From: Patagioenas fasciata
Taxonomy: Eukaryota; Chordata; Aves; Columbiformes; Columbidae
Assembly: GCF_037038585.1 (NCBI RefSeq)
Contig: NC_092560.1
Coordinates: 60,308,049-60,372,048, forward strand
Length of the DNA stretch: 64,000 bases
Direction: 5' to 3'
Made by a program: the position numbers and the translations under genes. The notes below the pieces were generated by a model, which ran no database searches, was not told where the DNA came from, and was given only the letters and a program-made list of their open reading frames with translations. Positions 1 to 14,099 of the stretch are shown in pieces; position 1 is the first letter of the stretch; each line of letters opens with the position of its first letter.

Positions 1-3000
1 TATTCACAGTAGTACTAACTACATCTATAAACCCCAACACCACTTCTTTTGACTCAGTCACAGTTGTATGTTCTTCAGCTTCTCTTTCTGATATTTTACG
101 CTGTTTTTTTCACAACATGTTGAGTAATGTGCAAGATAAATAGGCATGTGTCATGAGACCAGTGCAGTATGCGCGTGTGAGTTAGCTATATTATCAGTAT
201 AAATGACAAAAAGGTTTTCTGACCCATAGCATATGTTTGGCTGAGAAGAGAGAGATGTAAGAGAAAGCAATAATAACCTGGTACTGTTATTCTGTCTTAA
301 AACAGATGTTTCTTTTAATAGGACAAGAATATTAATAGCAACAACAAGCTTAGTGTTCAGTATTCTTTTCTTAAAAAAAAATTAAAAATAATAATGTCAG
401 TTTCTTAGGGAAATGAAAACTTTTTAAAGGAAGAGACTGAACAATTTAGACTTTCACTTCCCTTACCTTAAGCGAAATCTAATCACTTAAATCTACCCAA
501 CATTGATTGCAGAATAGGTACTATAGTATTCATATCAGAAGCCTCTGTTTCCACAAATAAATCTTCAAACACATAATAAAAATCTGTAAAACCAGAACAC
601 GTATTAGAGGAGAACCCAGAAAATGATGTAGTGGATGCTATAAGTGATGCTACAGTAAGGATGCCATTAGGAAGTTTCGTGAATATACATATGATTCTTA
701 ACATGCAGTTTTCTACAATAATGTTCTATTAAAAAAAAAAAAAAAAAAAGAAAGTAAGCTTTATTGTCTATGAAAATCACTCTTTAAATGGTTCTTTCAT
801 TTAAAATTTATCAAAACTTGTCTCTAAATGCTGGCTGCAGTAGTATGTTCATTTTACAACCAACACATGAGAGCTGCAACTGTTCATCCCAGGCAGCTGA
901 GAATAACAATGCCATTTGTTAAGTCACCAAGCAGAAACCTTTATGTTTTCTCTCTTCCTGCCTTGCAGATTTGCAGGAAGTTCTACATGAACAACCTGGA
1001 AATCATTTCACTATCATTCCTCAAACCTCTCCATAAAATTGCCTTTTTCTACAATGCCTCCATAGCATGCGATGGAAACCAAACTCCTGTTAGGCATGGG
1101 CCTGCTGGCCAGGGAGATGCATGGCATGGGGACACAGCACCCTGTACGTGAGATGGGTCACACAGCAGTCTCTTGTCTCTGGAGGGAGGGCAGAGTGGAT
1201 GGCCTGGATGGAAAGGCAGGTGCCTTGGTCAGGGGTATGACACCCTGTCCCCCAACTTTCCCTCTGTTCCCCTGCTCTGATCCATTAATGTCCTTGTGCC
1301 ATCTTCTGTTTTTCTGCTTGAGCTGAGGTGCTTGGGACGGTCTTTTCACTTCAGGGTCCTGCATGCTCAGTACTCTTCTGTTCTCTAACAGTAATGAGTA
1401 TCACAGGGTTATCCTCTTGACTTTGCTATTGCTACAAGATGGGACCTTTCCGAAAGCAGCACCTTGTGCTCACTGGGAGCCCACTCACCCATCCAGTGCT
1501 GGGGTCCCTGCTTGTCACACAGGACGAGCCAGGGCTGTGGCACCCAGGTAGGCAGCAACTGCATGTGGAGCAAAGCGTGATGAAGGACAAGGAAGATGGT
1601 GTTTCACTGGGGGCAGCAGTTTTCGACAGGTAGATTCTGGGGTTGCTATTTATTGGCAGATATTCGCAGAGTCTGTGTGGGATTCCTGACATGTCCTCAT
1701 TTTCTCCCACCAAGTTTGGTGTGTAAGCAAATAAATAAACTATAAATGGCAAAGGGAAAGGCCAGGACAGGGTTCTGGCTGTCAAGGTGCAAATTCAGAA
1801 TGCTTTTGACTCCAACAACGTTCTGTTCTTTTTAACAAATGAAAATACAAAGCCATATCTGTGCAAAAAAAAAAAAATTAAAGAACTGATGTCAGAAAAT
1901 TACTCTCACAACAATCATTTATGCTCTATTCTTTCTCTACATAATTTGCAATATAGTGTTTCCTGTATGAGGTAAGGAATTTATTTTTAAATTGTTTTTA
2001 TGGCACCAATGAAAGAGAAAAAGGAAGGTGGGTATCTGTCAGTAGATACTATTTCGTTGCCTCCCAGTCTCATTGAAGCGCAATACAGCCTATTATGTTA
2101 ATTATTTATATTGAAAGACTCCATCACGTACATAGAAGAAATTTTGAATAAAGTAGGCTGAAGAATTTAATTGGTATTTTCATATCAAAATAACTGGCTT
2201 AATTTTTAGATGTGAGAAATATCTCCACTACTGCTGACATAAAGAGTGCAAGCAAACTTCAACTGGTAGATCTAAATGTTGGACAAGGGCTGATTCTGAT
2301 ACAGCCAGCTAAAATGAGTTCAGCAATCAGTAAAATAGTTTTTTGGTTAGCAGGTCAATAAAATTCAATAATGCACATGCGTCCAAGTCAGGTTATCTAT
2401 TTTGACATTCAATTCAATTCAATATCCCTATGTTGATGTTTTTCAGTGTGAATCATCTTGTTGGAACTAGTGTTGTGCCTCTATATCAAAGAGTTTTAAG
2501 ATGAGACTTTTTAGAGTCAAGAAGACACCAGGAAGGCTTCTATGAAATACTCCATTATCTGGGTATTCCTGCTGAAAACAAGCTATGAAACAGTTCGCAT
2601 CTTCCTATTTAAACCGCTGGTTTTAGACTTCTAGAGTTTGTATCCACGATTTAAAAATGGAGACTTAACTAATCTAGTTCACATCGCAGTTCTGCTTGGA
2701 GTTTTGAGGTCTATAATGCAGCTTTTCTGTGACTGAACCATTCTTGTGGGCTCCAATGTGGACAAGAGTTCAGCCTCTGTTTTTGTTTCATGCACAGTGA
2801 TAAGCAACAGGCAGTTTAGGTAACTTGCCATTTCCAGTCTTGATCTAAGTGAAGCCTAGCTCTTCTGGAAGTATAATGTTTATTTACCTTATGGTATGTG
2901 TCCTGAAAAATGATAGCTTGTATAGGTCAAATGTTTACTGCATTTAATATATAGTAAATATGCTCCTTAAAAAAAAAAAAAAAAAAAATCAAGCTGGAAG

Positions 3001-4239
3001 GCCTCCTCATTTTAAAATAACACTAGGCTAGTTTACATAGAGACTTTACAATCACATTATTTTTCAATAACTTATTTTCATTGATCGGTCTAACAGTTTG
3101 ACATGTTATTTATGGGCTACTGTGATGAATCACATCCGTTTCCAAGGTAAAGTAAGCAAATTTTCTGTTTATAGGATTAAAGTTGAAGGTCAGACTGTGA
3201 TTATATTTTCTATTCTACTACAGCAATATAAAGCAAGGCCTTTAGACTTCAGAATTGGCAACCAGTCATATGAGATGCTTTTATACTTAAAAATTGACCA
3301 CAAATCTTGAGTAAATCATAATTAACATCCAAGAGGCAAGAAACCTAGCAGATGACTGTGATAGACTTCATTATAAATTTTTTTATGTTTTGAATATGCA
3401 TTTTATTTTTTTTAACTTACAAAGAGGAATTATTTATTTTTAATCTGCTTTAAGAGAAGGGTTTATGCCTACTGGAGTGTGAGAGCTGGGAACACACTAA
3501 CCTTCAATGCTTATGGTGTCACACAGTATTTATCTAACTCACTGGCCCACTGCTGTTGAGCTTCTACCAGTGTATATTTATCAGTAAGCCATTGGCAGGT
3601 GCAAGTGAAATTTGCCGCGTCCAGAAATGTAATGTATAAACAACATTTAACCCCCTTTTTTAGCAACACATTATTAAAGTCTGAGTTGGGATCTTGGAGC
3701 TGCTGAAGCACTAGCAACCTTAAATTGTAAATGATGTTGTTGTGCAGTGTAATAATGAAAAGTAATTACCCAAATGCCCTCCACTCCAACCACACACAAT
3801 GCCCAGCATGCTCACATAGCTGAAGAGAGGGGGAGGAGATGGGGGAACCATTTGTGTTAAAAGATAAATGTGAGCAGACGACAATCTCATCCAAAATATC
3901 CCTACTAAATTATTTAACAAAGAAAGCATGAGAGGGAAGATTGTGAAGTGTCTGATTTCAGCAAGCCATGGAAGGTTGCTTAGGAGGGTTTTTGCAATGC
4001 AATGTAAAGACTGTTGCATTTAAATTGGAGGGACTGACCTTGCTTCATCAGCCAGCTTTACAAACCTGTTTCTACTGTGCATGCTTTTTTTGTCTTAGAG
4101 GGATTTATGTAGAATCTTTTGTTATCACATACATTTTACAAGACTTTGCAAATCTTTGCTTGCAACTGCAGCCATTCTTTTAGGTCAGGATTAAGGAATA
4201 TTTGTGTAGCATCCAAAGGAAACAGACAGGATCCTTTCT
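1..4239. other. AT-rich non-coding stretch
   Basis: No ORF here has a recognisable domain. The stretch holds two poly-A runs (731-749 and 2969-2988) and scattered short A/T runs. Base composition is AT-rich apart from a slightly GC-richer patch at about 1070-1560. I recognise no transposable element in it. A 68-codon minus-strand ORF at 3511-3717 has a protein-like composition but matches nothing I know. Confidence 0.6.
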
Positions 4240-5270
4240 TCGTACTAGAACTCTCCTCTAGAGAGGTCTGAATCATGCTTAAAGATTTTTGCACAGCGTG
4301 GCTTTGCTACAGGCAGGCTCCCTCTCTTACAAGTGTGGGAGGTGGAAGAAGCATCCATTCGCACAGGAGCATCTCTAGTCCACAGGACATCATGCTGCTG
4401 GGTACGTCCAGGGACATGTCCTGGAGCTAAAAGGGAAGTGGTTGAGCTTAAGGGGAAGGGATTAGTGCAGAAACTGAGAAACATGGACCATGCTGTGGCC
4501 CCATGAGGAAGCAGATTGTGCTAAAAATGAGTGAGGCTGTGCGAACTTCGCTGTCTGTAACTACTATTGACATAAACCTAGGAATCCCTCTAGTACAAAT
4601 TCTGGACCCCATTTTGGCACTTTTTAGCTGTCCTGGCACTCCTCCATAGATGAAAGGGATTGAATCAACCAAGGAGATTGAGCTACTAATACCTCCTGGA
4701 TATTATAGCTTTAGCTATGTTGAGGCAGGGATAAGGAAGAGCTGAAAGCATCATGATCACACACAGTCCCAGAGAGATGGCTAGTGACGCAGGATTTCAT
4801 AGCTCTGGAGCCCTGGAGTTTGCCTTTGAGCTCAGCTCTGAGGAAAAGGAGGTGCCCCAGTCCAGGAAAAAACCGAAGCAGCACAAACTGAAGCAGTTGC
4901 TGAAGGACACAATTTGTGTCACAGCCCATGCCTACAAATTGCTGTGTCCCTCTATGCAAATGACCTGGCTGGAGCATCAAGTTCAACATAAAGACAGAAA
5001 TAAAATTATATCTGTTTCCTTCCAAAATTAACAGCCAACAGCAAAGCTAAAGGTGAATTTTGTGGTAAGGGAGCAGCTGGACCCCATGCAGCTCCTGCCA
5101 GACGTGCTGCTGATGCCTTCTACCATCAGCTACACACTCAGTTTAGCAATGCTTGACCCGGAGTTTATGCAGCTTGAACAATACACAAAGTGGAGTCCCC
5201 CCGCTCTCTTTTATTCTCAGGCAGAGATATGGAGTGTCACACACAGCCTTGTCCTTACTGAGTAAAATTT
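4240..5270. other. GC-richer island with weak ORFs, possibly a decayed element
   Basis: This patch is visibly GC-richer than its neighbours. A plus-strand ORF at 4753-5031 (92 codons) has a charged middle part (for example EEKEVPQSRKKPKQHKLKQL). The sequence before it, near 4410-4490, reads as a short lysine/leucine-rich stretch broken by stops. It could be a degraded retroelement ORF1, an old lncRNA exon or chance. I recognise no domain and do not call a gene. Confidence 0.2.
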
Positions 5271-8200
5271 TGCATTTTCTTCAGCAGTTTGCTCTTTCTC
5301 TGTGTTACAGCACTCACACGATTAAATAACTCCATCTTTGGTTTAGCATACAAAAGCATTTATCTTGTAAAGTAGGTCTTCAACTTTGAAATTTAGTGCA
5401 ATAAAAACTAAATACTGCTAGTTAGGAACCTGGTGCTTCAGCTGTTACTCAAATGAATTCTGTTGTCATGACTTACATGAGTAAGAATTTTCAGGATTAT
5501 TCAATTTTCATTAAGGAAAAGACTGCCTTTTTTCTCTATGTTGCAAACAGCAGATGGATCACAACAGGATCCTTACACAGCATAAAGGTGAGCAAATAGA
5601 TAATGATTTACAGGATCAGAATCCTCCTGGACACATTGCTTGCACTTCATTGCTTTCTGCTAACAAGGATTAAACTGTGCGCAGTTTTCTTGTGTGCTGT
5701 GACTTTTGGCAACAATAAAATGTTCCGTATTGCCATATGACACAGCCAGGTCCAGATGTGCTATTTTGGTTTGAGATGGTTAAACTTTTTTTGTTACTAT
5801 GGAGATTATCTACTGAATGGTTTACTTACCACCCCAAAGCTGTCATCGCGTACTGTTTAATTTATAAAGCTGGTCCAAATCTCTGTGGAAAAAAAGTCAC
5901 CAATATTTCTCACAACTTTCTTTGATTTATTTTTCAGTGTCAGCCGAGACATAACATTTATTATGATTCACCTTAGCATGATGACATTTCATTTTTCTTA
6001 CTGAAGAAGATGTTCCTGAAAAAGGAGATCAAAATCTCCTTAGCCTTCTGGATATCACATAATAAATGAGGGGGTCTGTTTTTCCTCAGTGCCTCAATAG
6101 GAAGAAGTGTTTATGTTTCAGGACCAAGCCCCCACAGAATATTTACAAAATTTGTTGCAAGGTGTTGAGTCATAAATCTGAAGTTCAAAACCTACATCAA
6201 ATAGAAATGAAGACCTATAAAACACAGTGTAAAACAAAAAGTCAGAAGATAAAAATGTAAATATTTTTGAGAATTATTGAAATCCTTAAGTGTCTTCCCC
6301 ATAAATAACACATAAAATTTATTTTATGAAATGGATTTTGGTGCTAACATTCTAAATATTGTAAATGAATTAAATATTTTCATTGCAGTATGCTAAAATA
6401 AAAAAGTCAAACATTCTACGTTGCCATAGATAGGCAACCAAAGCCTATTAAACTCTGCCTTGAGCAAGAAAGAGAGAGAGACTTTAAATAGTATCTGCTT
6501 TACATAAGAAATTATTATCAGAAGCTAAAATGCTGAACTGAAAGTTACTTTGAATTTCATTATAGCAAATGAATATGAATTTATTTTATTAAAAGGGAAA
6601 ACTGTCTTCCAGAAAGCCGTTGGAAAACAACCCACAGTAAGATGTGAGAGAATAATAAGACTAGCCAGATGATCTTGCTAATTAGACTATAGTTCCTTAG
6701 AAAACAGCATCACCCTCATGATAATTTCATAACTCTTACTCTATCTCATCCCACGATCTGAAGATACACTAAGATTTTATTGCCTCTGGAAGGACTAATA
6801 AAATTATCCTGTTATACTTGTAGATAACTGATATTTGTTGAAACATGCATATTTACTCTTCTGTATTTTTATTTATTAACATTAAGAAATTTGTATGATT
6901 TAAATTTATACTGAAACAGAACAAATATCGTCTTATATTAAGCATTGTATGCAGGGGGAAACAGAGTCTTGGAGGCATTTCTATCATTATCAGATCAATT
7001 CTCAAGTCATATAAAGACAGATGTCACAGAGGTCATATAAAGGTCTCTGCTCAGATACTAGCTTTAAGGAGACTCTCTGTGGGAACAAACATTAGAAAAC
7101 TGTGGGCTTTAAAAACATGTAACCTAGCCTGACTGCTAGTACATTAGTAGTTAGACAATATAAAATTCTTAAAGGATAGCTTCTGGTTGTCAAAGAAAGG
7201 CATTTTGCAAAACAAACATTTCATTTCTGCAACCAGGCTCATGCAGGAGTGTGAGGTGCCAGTGCATCACGAACCTCAGAAGCATAAAGCTGTCTCATTT
7301 CTCCAACCTTATATTTTCTTAGTCAGTCCTGCATCTAAAAATCTCTATCTCTTGCCTCTACTGAGAATCATATTCCTCTCTTCTTTCTTAGTTTCTCTCA
7401 TGCACGCAGCATGTCAAACAACTGCATATTCCACTGGATTTTAGGCTGATGCCAGTGAAGTTTGCTAGCTGTGGCCACAGCACTGGCTATTCAGTGACTT
7501 AGTGCAACTGAAACATTGCCATGTATTCAGGGTATGTTTTATTGGTTGATTCTTATCCAGGCTATTCACTGTTTCAGCTGCCGATGTAATTGTACAAACA
7601 CATTATGCCAGCATAGAGCAGAAGAGAGGTGCAAAGGTGGGAGTAAGAGACTGGAAGAAGGGAGGGAGAGGAACTTTTTATAGTAGCAGCAGCTTCAGTT
7701 CGCAACGCGTTACGACTTCACATAGTCTTCTTTGTCCAGTACTTTGCTCAGGTCTGTGTGCCTCCAGCTGCAGCTTCTATTGTTTCCAATTATTTCACAG
7801 CTAGACACTTAATTGTGCCTTTCATTTCACCTAAGGGAAGGAAATTCAACACATCTGTTGGTCTTAACCTGTTCTGTGGTCTGCTAACAGTTCAAAGGTT
7901 CACATCGTGGCTGTCTTAACCACTGGCAGGGTAGCAATACAAAAGCTCTACAGTGAATGGAGGGGTTGTTTTTAATTAAATAAATGTGTATTTCATTGTC
8001 TCAGCTGATCCTGAGGTTTTGTATCAGAAGACAATTCCTAATGTGTCCAGAACATATATGTCCTGCTTCTGCCCATGTAAGTCACAGGTTGCAGCCATGA
8101 AATTGGAAGTGCCTTGTGTGTGCTCTCCACAAGGAGTTCACACATAGGAAGAGGGAAGTCCTGGGAACATCAAGGAACTGGGGTAGACAGCCAGCTCAGG

Positions 8201-11030
8201 CTCAGAGTGCTGATGGGTTAGGAGATTTACAACAATCCAGGAAGAGAAAACAGGAAAAGAGAGTGTGAAGGTTATAACTAGAGCTTGAAAGTATAAGAAA
8301 GAAAACAGTCAAGGGGTTGAAAGAGTGGAGCACTGATGGCAGAAGGAAGAACGGAGGACAGTTTGCAGGCAGATGGTGGAAGGACTAGTGTGTGGGTGGC
8401 ATTGGACCCCAGCGCTGCAGCCTGTGGTGGCTCCACTGGGCAGCTAAGCCCATGAGCGCTGGAGCCCAAGGACTTCCTCCGTGCAGTGCTGCCCCTCCAT
8501 AGACCTCGCTTGCTTTCTGAGCTCTGTGGCTCTCAGCATGGAGATCTCTGCACCTGACTCCTTTGTTTGGTACAGATTGGCCGTAAGACCCTTCTGTATC
8601 ACCTGGGGCATAAAATACAAATACATCCAGATTAAGATTTGTTCCTACTGCCAGCATGGGATAAAGCTTTACTTTACGTGTGCGCACTCACACGCCACAG
8701 ATGAACACACGGTCCTTTCACAAGATTGAGTTACTCTCATTCTATGCACTGAAAAACAGACTCATGAAAGTTCCCCTGTTGTAACCACCTATGCTTCATC
8801 TCTGCCTCTGATCAACATATATCCTGCATGTAACTTCTGTTGCCATTTATGTTGCAGCTGAATTTGGCCCAGAAATGTCAATAGTGTTAGGCTGGTTTTT
8901 TTTCCGTTCCACATTTGTTCAAAGATCTTTGGTAACAGTATAAATCACAGTCAAAGCTGAATGCTAATCTCCTGAATTTTGAAAGCACAACAGGCAAAGT
9001 CAACCTCTGAATACATCTGAAACACAATCACCTGGACTACAAACATTCACAGCAAATAACAAAGAAAGCCCTGCCATTTCTACAGTCAGACAATAGCACT
9101 AATGCTGAACAGAGAACAATTTTAAGAGAACAAAAAGGTAGCAAGATTAAAAATACACCTGATTAAGAGGGGCTCTTTGTTTTGCCAAATGCTTGGGCTT
9201 TTGTTAGAAACAGAGAATTCCCTTCAATTGTGTGGGTTGAAATTTATGGGAATAAAATCAACAGAAAGTGTAGGACATGATTTTCTGCAACGGGTGGCCA
9301 AACAGTTGTTTATCTGCAGTGCTGCGACAATGGAGACTTGGTTTCTATTTGCTGATGAATGTATTACGAGCCAGGAGGGGAAAAAACTGCAATGATCTCA
9401 CTCAGGTACACCTCAGCCTTCTGCCAAAACTGAGGAATACCTAAAACGTAACTTATTTTCGAACAGGCCCTTCCTTTTGCACAGCTCAACATTGTTCCAA
9501 GTGAATGGCTGCGTCCTACTGCTAAGTATGATGTCACAGCTCTAGTCGTCCTTTCCCCATTTAGTCACACAGTGAAATTAAAATTGCATTTAGACAAGCA
9601 CACACAAAACTAGACATTTCCAGAATTACATCATAAAATTTGGAGTTTATTGCTTCACAAAGCAAGCCTATCACTCTTTTATTTGTTTGTCTTTTTTGTC
9701 AATGAGGGTATATTCTCCTGTATGTAATAAAAAAAAATACATTCAAACAATGATTGTTCCCTGAAAGCAACTGAAAATCTGTCCCTGGTGACAAGTGACA
9801 GTGAGCAGGGAAAGGAGGTTCAGGCAAGATGGGAAAGATAACAGTTTCAGCTAATCTTACCATCATAAAACACAGATATATCTCTTCACTTGGTAAATGT
9901 CAGAAATCTTGGTGCTCACAGTGTTTTACATGGCCTGCCTGGCAAGTGATGGAGAAACACTGTGCAGAGTCCCAGACCAGTGCTCTAGCCTCAGAGCTGT
10001 CCTCCACCCTCGCTGTGTCAGGATCTGCCAGGATGCCTGCTCACTGCATAGTCCTCCCAGAAACACCAAACCCTATTACAGCCCTTTTCTTGCCTCTGTG
10101 TGTGATACAAGATGCTACAGTTCCCAAGCATCATGGTTCCAAGCTCATGCACCATGGCAGCTGCATAGCACAAATCACATATTAGACCTTTGTAATGACT
10201 CATGCAATAGAGCTTCACTTCAATTCCACCAAACTTGTACCAGTAGTGCTGCACAGACCTTTTCTGAGTTGTATTTGATTTACCACAATGTGATCAGAAA
10301 GCAGCTTTTCTCAGTTAACTTCCAAGTTACAGGGTTGCACCGATGAAGCACTATGAGGAAGGGTGCACCAGCTACCTGAGGGTGCCCTGTACACAGCAGT
10401 TCTAAATGCTACCAGTGTCATCTGTTCTGTATTATTCATGAGTCTTCAAATCATATTTTTAAAAGGATACAAAATGTACCGTTAAGAATCCAATCCTGCC
10501 AGCTGGTCAGTCTCTTTCTAACACTCACCAGTCATGATCACAAACAGTTACACAGTGCGGGGCATAAAGAACGCTGTTGAGGTTTACTTGGCTAATTCAT
10601 GAGAAATCTAATTTAGATGCCCATAATCCCCCTCCATCTTGGTACTTCACTCTTCTCACCTAGCACTAGTAGAGCTACTAATATGTTGACACAAGAAGCT
10701 GTTTAATCGAGAGCTACTGAGAAGCAGTTCAAAGTATGTGTGCGGTATGTATGTGTGTGCATGTGTGCATACACAGGTGACACCGAGAGAAAGACAATTT
10801 TAAAAAGGCAAGAATCTGGACTAGTTCATTTTTACTTGAAAATGTACTCTTCCCTCTGTGCACTGAGACTTTTTTACTTCTCCCAGTCCCGTTTTTGGTG
10901 TAGTTGGCCATAGCAGCATGGGGAATCCATAAAGATTTAAGGGACAAGAGGAGATGGATGATTTCTTGGTGAAAGAAAAATATTTAATGTCAAGATCCTC
11001 TGCGTTCTTTCTGATCAGTGCTTTTCATCA
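5271..11030. other. Non-coding stretch without recognised elements
   Basis: AT-rich sequence with stop codons in all frames. Small GC-richer patches lie near 7680-7760, 8380-8560 and 9950-10160. A TG/CA-rich low-complexity patch lies at about 10733-10775. ORFs such as the 149-codon one at 9897-10346 overlap other-frame ORFs equally well and resemble no family. I see no transposon here. Confidence 0.6.
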
Positions 11031-11035
11031 TATAC

Positions 11036-11120
11036 CTTTTTTTCCCTGTAACACCTCTTTTCTCTCTCTTTCTTTTCTCTCCCATTTCTCTTTTTCTTTT
11101 TTTTTATTTTTTTCTGAGCT
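11036..11120 (+). repeat. Pyrimidine-rich (T/C) low-complexity tract
   Basis: The plus strand is almost pure T and C for about 80 bases, with only a few interruptions. It is low-complexity sequence with no clear unit. Confidence 0.7.
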
Positions 11121-13600
11121 TTACCTCAGAGGTTTTATCTAATTTGTGGAAGTTTTAGCTAATTCTGCTGCACTTAAGGCTCAGCTGCACTGGTGTTATC
11201 ATCAGAGTCACAACCAAACAAACTGAAAGAGGAGGCAGGGTTTCCTTACAAAAGAAACACCAAGCAGGGACCAGCTTCCTGGTTTCCCATTTGGATACTT
11301 TCAGGCACAACAGGGTTTGGCCTCTGACAGAATCAGCAGGAACAGCTGCAATAATATTCCGAATACATTCTGTCAGTTAATTATTCTCTAGAACTCACTC
11401 CACTTGTCCATGACCACTCTGGAATCCATGTGCAGTACGGGGCTGGTCTTCAGTTAACGTGAGCAAAAATAGCTCTTCTTTAATGATGACAAGTTTATAT
11501 CAGTAGAGGATCCTGCAGCCTGGCTTTGTCCCATCTACAAACAATTGTGCCAAGATACTCCTTGTGTTAGTAATTTAAAAGGGACCTTACAAAGCAGCAG
11601 ATTCTGGTCTTTGTATTTTGATATTCAATATCACATTCATTTTCTCAGCCACAGGATTCCCAATACAAGGCATGTGCCATTCTAAAGTCATGTATGTAAG
11701 CAGGAATTCAAGCACTTCACTGATGACACAAAAGAGCTCTAAAATTGGTATTAGCCCACACCAGAGTGGATGCATTCTGGAATCCACTCTATGCCCAGTT
11801 GGAATGTCTTGGATACATTTTTAAAAGATTGTGGCATACAAATAAAACATTAAAAATAATGGAAAAGACTAGAAAAATGCTTGCTACTCACTGCAGCCTA
11901 AAATCCAGATTGTATTAAATAGTAGAGATTAATATTTTTACCTTTTCACTTCAACAAACTGAATCTGTTGTAATTTTAATTTTGTTTCAATTTTGTTGCT
12001 TTAAATAGATGTTAAAAAGTTAGTAGAAATATCTATGGTAAAAAGCTCCAATGAGAAAACTAAGAAAACTTAAAATGGAGGAAATCAATTTAGGGCACTC
12101 CATGTTAATCTTTAAACATATTTCATAAAAAATTTGGACATGTATAAAATAGAATTCAAGATATTAATCATCTTCTTCATTCCAGAAGCACAAATTTGTG
12201 CTGGAAACCTGTAGTGTTTTGAACTGCACATGCGCGTAGTAGGAGAGACACTGTGACCTCCAAACTGTTGCTGTCTCCTACTGGCCAGCCCATGAATGTA
12301 TTTTGCATCCACCCAGTATAAGACTCTCCGTTTCAGAACAAAGAATGAACAGGATGATCCAAGCTATTTGTTTTATTACAAACATCAGAGATTTAATATT
12401 AAAGTAATAATGCAAGAGTGTATCACTTAGAAGAAATGCAACTATGCAATAAACTGAAATGCAAGAACAAAAGGAACACAGGCCTTGGTGGCAGGGTAGA
12501 AAGGATTTGGTCTTCCTAAAGTCTTAGGATTACCAGGTCAAGATTATGAATTTTTGATCTGAAAATAATCTCTGAAGACTAGAAAAGAAAGGTTGCATGG
12601 AACTGAGGAAGATTTTGCGTAAATTGCTTTTTTAATTGCTTGTTTGAATTATATAGTCTCAGAGGTATGGCAAACCAAGAAGACTTTATACAAGTCTTCT
12701 GAAATATCTTTTTCAACAGTGATATCTCCTAATTCTATCCTCAACTCTTACCCCAACTATATTTAAATAAGTGGCTAATTCAGACTAGATTGTTATCATT
12801 AAAATTAGGGATTTTTTGATGTAGTAACAACTTGGGTACCTGATACGCAGAGATAAAAGATCAGTAAAATCAACCCACCTAGCACTATAAGAATTAAGGT
12901 TTTAATGTCCACTAAAAAACCCCAAAATAAAATGACAACAGATTCTCGGAAACAGATGCTATACTGATGTGCTACAAATCATAAAACTTCTGCATAATAC
13001 TGTGGTGGGTGCTCTGTGTGTGTGGATGAGAGGCATAACAGACTTTTTGGCCTCTGCCTTGTTATTCCCACACTGTTACGATGGTGAAACTCGGGAGCTG
13101 TTATACGTTATCTCCCTCTAAGATGACTGTCACGTAAAAATGTGAACGTTACAAATTCACTGCTGTGAATTTTAAGCAGGGCGTCAATTTTCTGTAATTC
13201 ATGAACTGCATACTAGTCAGCCTTTGAGTCATGCTTCGGGTAGTACCGGATGGTAAAACAGCTTGTGAAGAGGCAGGCACAAGGCTGAACCTGATAGCAC
13301 TCGAGAGCCCCACGGCATCCCCTGACAGTGTCCCTGGCAGAGCCGAAGGCTGTGACACTCCTCTGTGGCCGACTGTGCTCAAGCTGCAGCGTTGCTTTCA
13401 GCTGGGCTGAGGCGTGTTGTAATGCCTGGAGGTACAAACTGCTGGCATTTTCCCCGCACTGTAGAGCTAAAGAGATGTGCTTTGCTTTAAATGCTACTGT
13501 CACAGTCAAGCAAGGCATAAGGTGTGTGTGGGCAGCAGATATATGCTTAGGTGCAAGGAGCTCATAAATGTGTGCTTCTGTGTGCGCAACTTGCCTAACA
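11121..13600. other. Non-coding stretch leading into the CpG domain
   Basis: AT-rich sequence to about 13.0 kb, then gradually more GC and CpG. A 131-codon minus ORF at 13213-13608 is among the longest in the window outside simple repeats. It overlaps a 79-codon plus ORF, matches nothing I recognise and has no Kozak or splice support, so I leave it uncalled. A hairpin-capable sequence (agagtggat and its complement 10 bases later) lies near 11762-11789. Confidence 0.5.
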
Positions 13601-13659
13601 TTAATCAAGGAAAGCTTTTAAATTAATCGAGCCGGTTAGCAAACTAGAGGGATCCTCAA

Positions 13660-13770
13660 TCAGAGGGCCAGCCGGCACGGTGGCTCCGGAAGCTGCCCGC
13701 CCGGCCGGCGAGGGAGAGCCCGGCGCTGTGCGAGCCCTGCCCGGCGCAGCACAGCCGGCTGCCCCCCCTC
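13660..13770. promoter_or_regulatory. CpG-dense block 1
   Basis: A short CpG-rich block with many CCGG, CGGC and GCGC words, immediately downstream of an AT-rich stretch. It is the upstream-most island of the cluster. No start codon or exon can be assigned to it. Confidence 0.5.
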
Positions 13771-14016
13771 CGGCGACAGCTACAACCCATTGATGCATTT
13801 TGCTCCAGGCTCAGAGGCGTGGGTGTGATGTCTAAAATTATGCAGACTCTGATTTTTTTTTTTTTTATACCGGTTTAAATGACTGGTAAAATAGGGAGGA
13901 GGGAACAATAGGATTTTGCGGCGCGGGGTGATATGCTGTGGAATGGGATTAAGGAGACCAATAATTATATGGAAGAATCTTGTTTCCTAACCTCCTAAGT
14001 GATGAGGTGTAAAGTG

Positions 14017-14035
14017 TAATTGTAAATTACAATTA
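14017..14035. promoter_or_regulatory. Perfect 9+1+9 homeodomain palindrome
   Basis: The 19-bp sequence taattgtaaattacaatta is a perfect inverted repeat with a single-base centre. It contains TAATTG at one end and CAATTA at the other, with an AAATTA core. These are classic homeodomain recognition words arranged symmetrically, as expected for cooperative homeodomain binding. It lies about 70 bp upstream of a CpG-dense block. Function is inferred from motif and setting only. Confidence 0.4.
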
Positions 14036-14099
14036 GCCGGAGAATAAAGGTTTCCCCGGGAGCAAGGTGGAATTTCATCGTGGTGTATTGATGAAAATT

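Noticed and set aside
3511..3717. 68-codon minus ORF with protein-like composition
   Set aside because: No family recognised, short, and without start, splice or conservation support.
13213..13608. 131-codon minus ORF
   Set aside because: No recognisable domain, no start or splice support, and a plus-strand ORF overlaps it.
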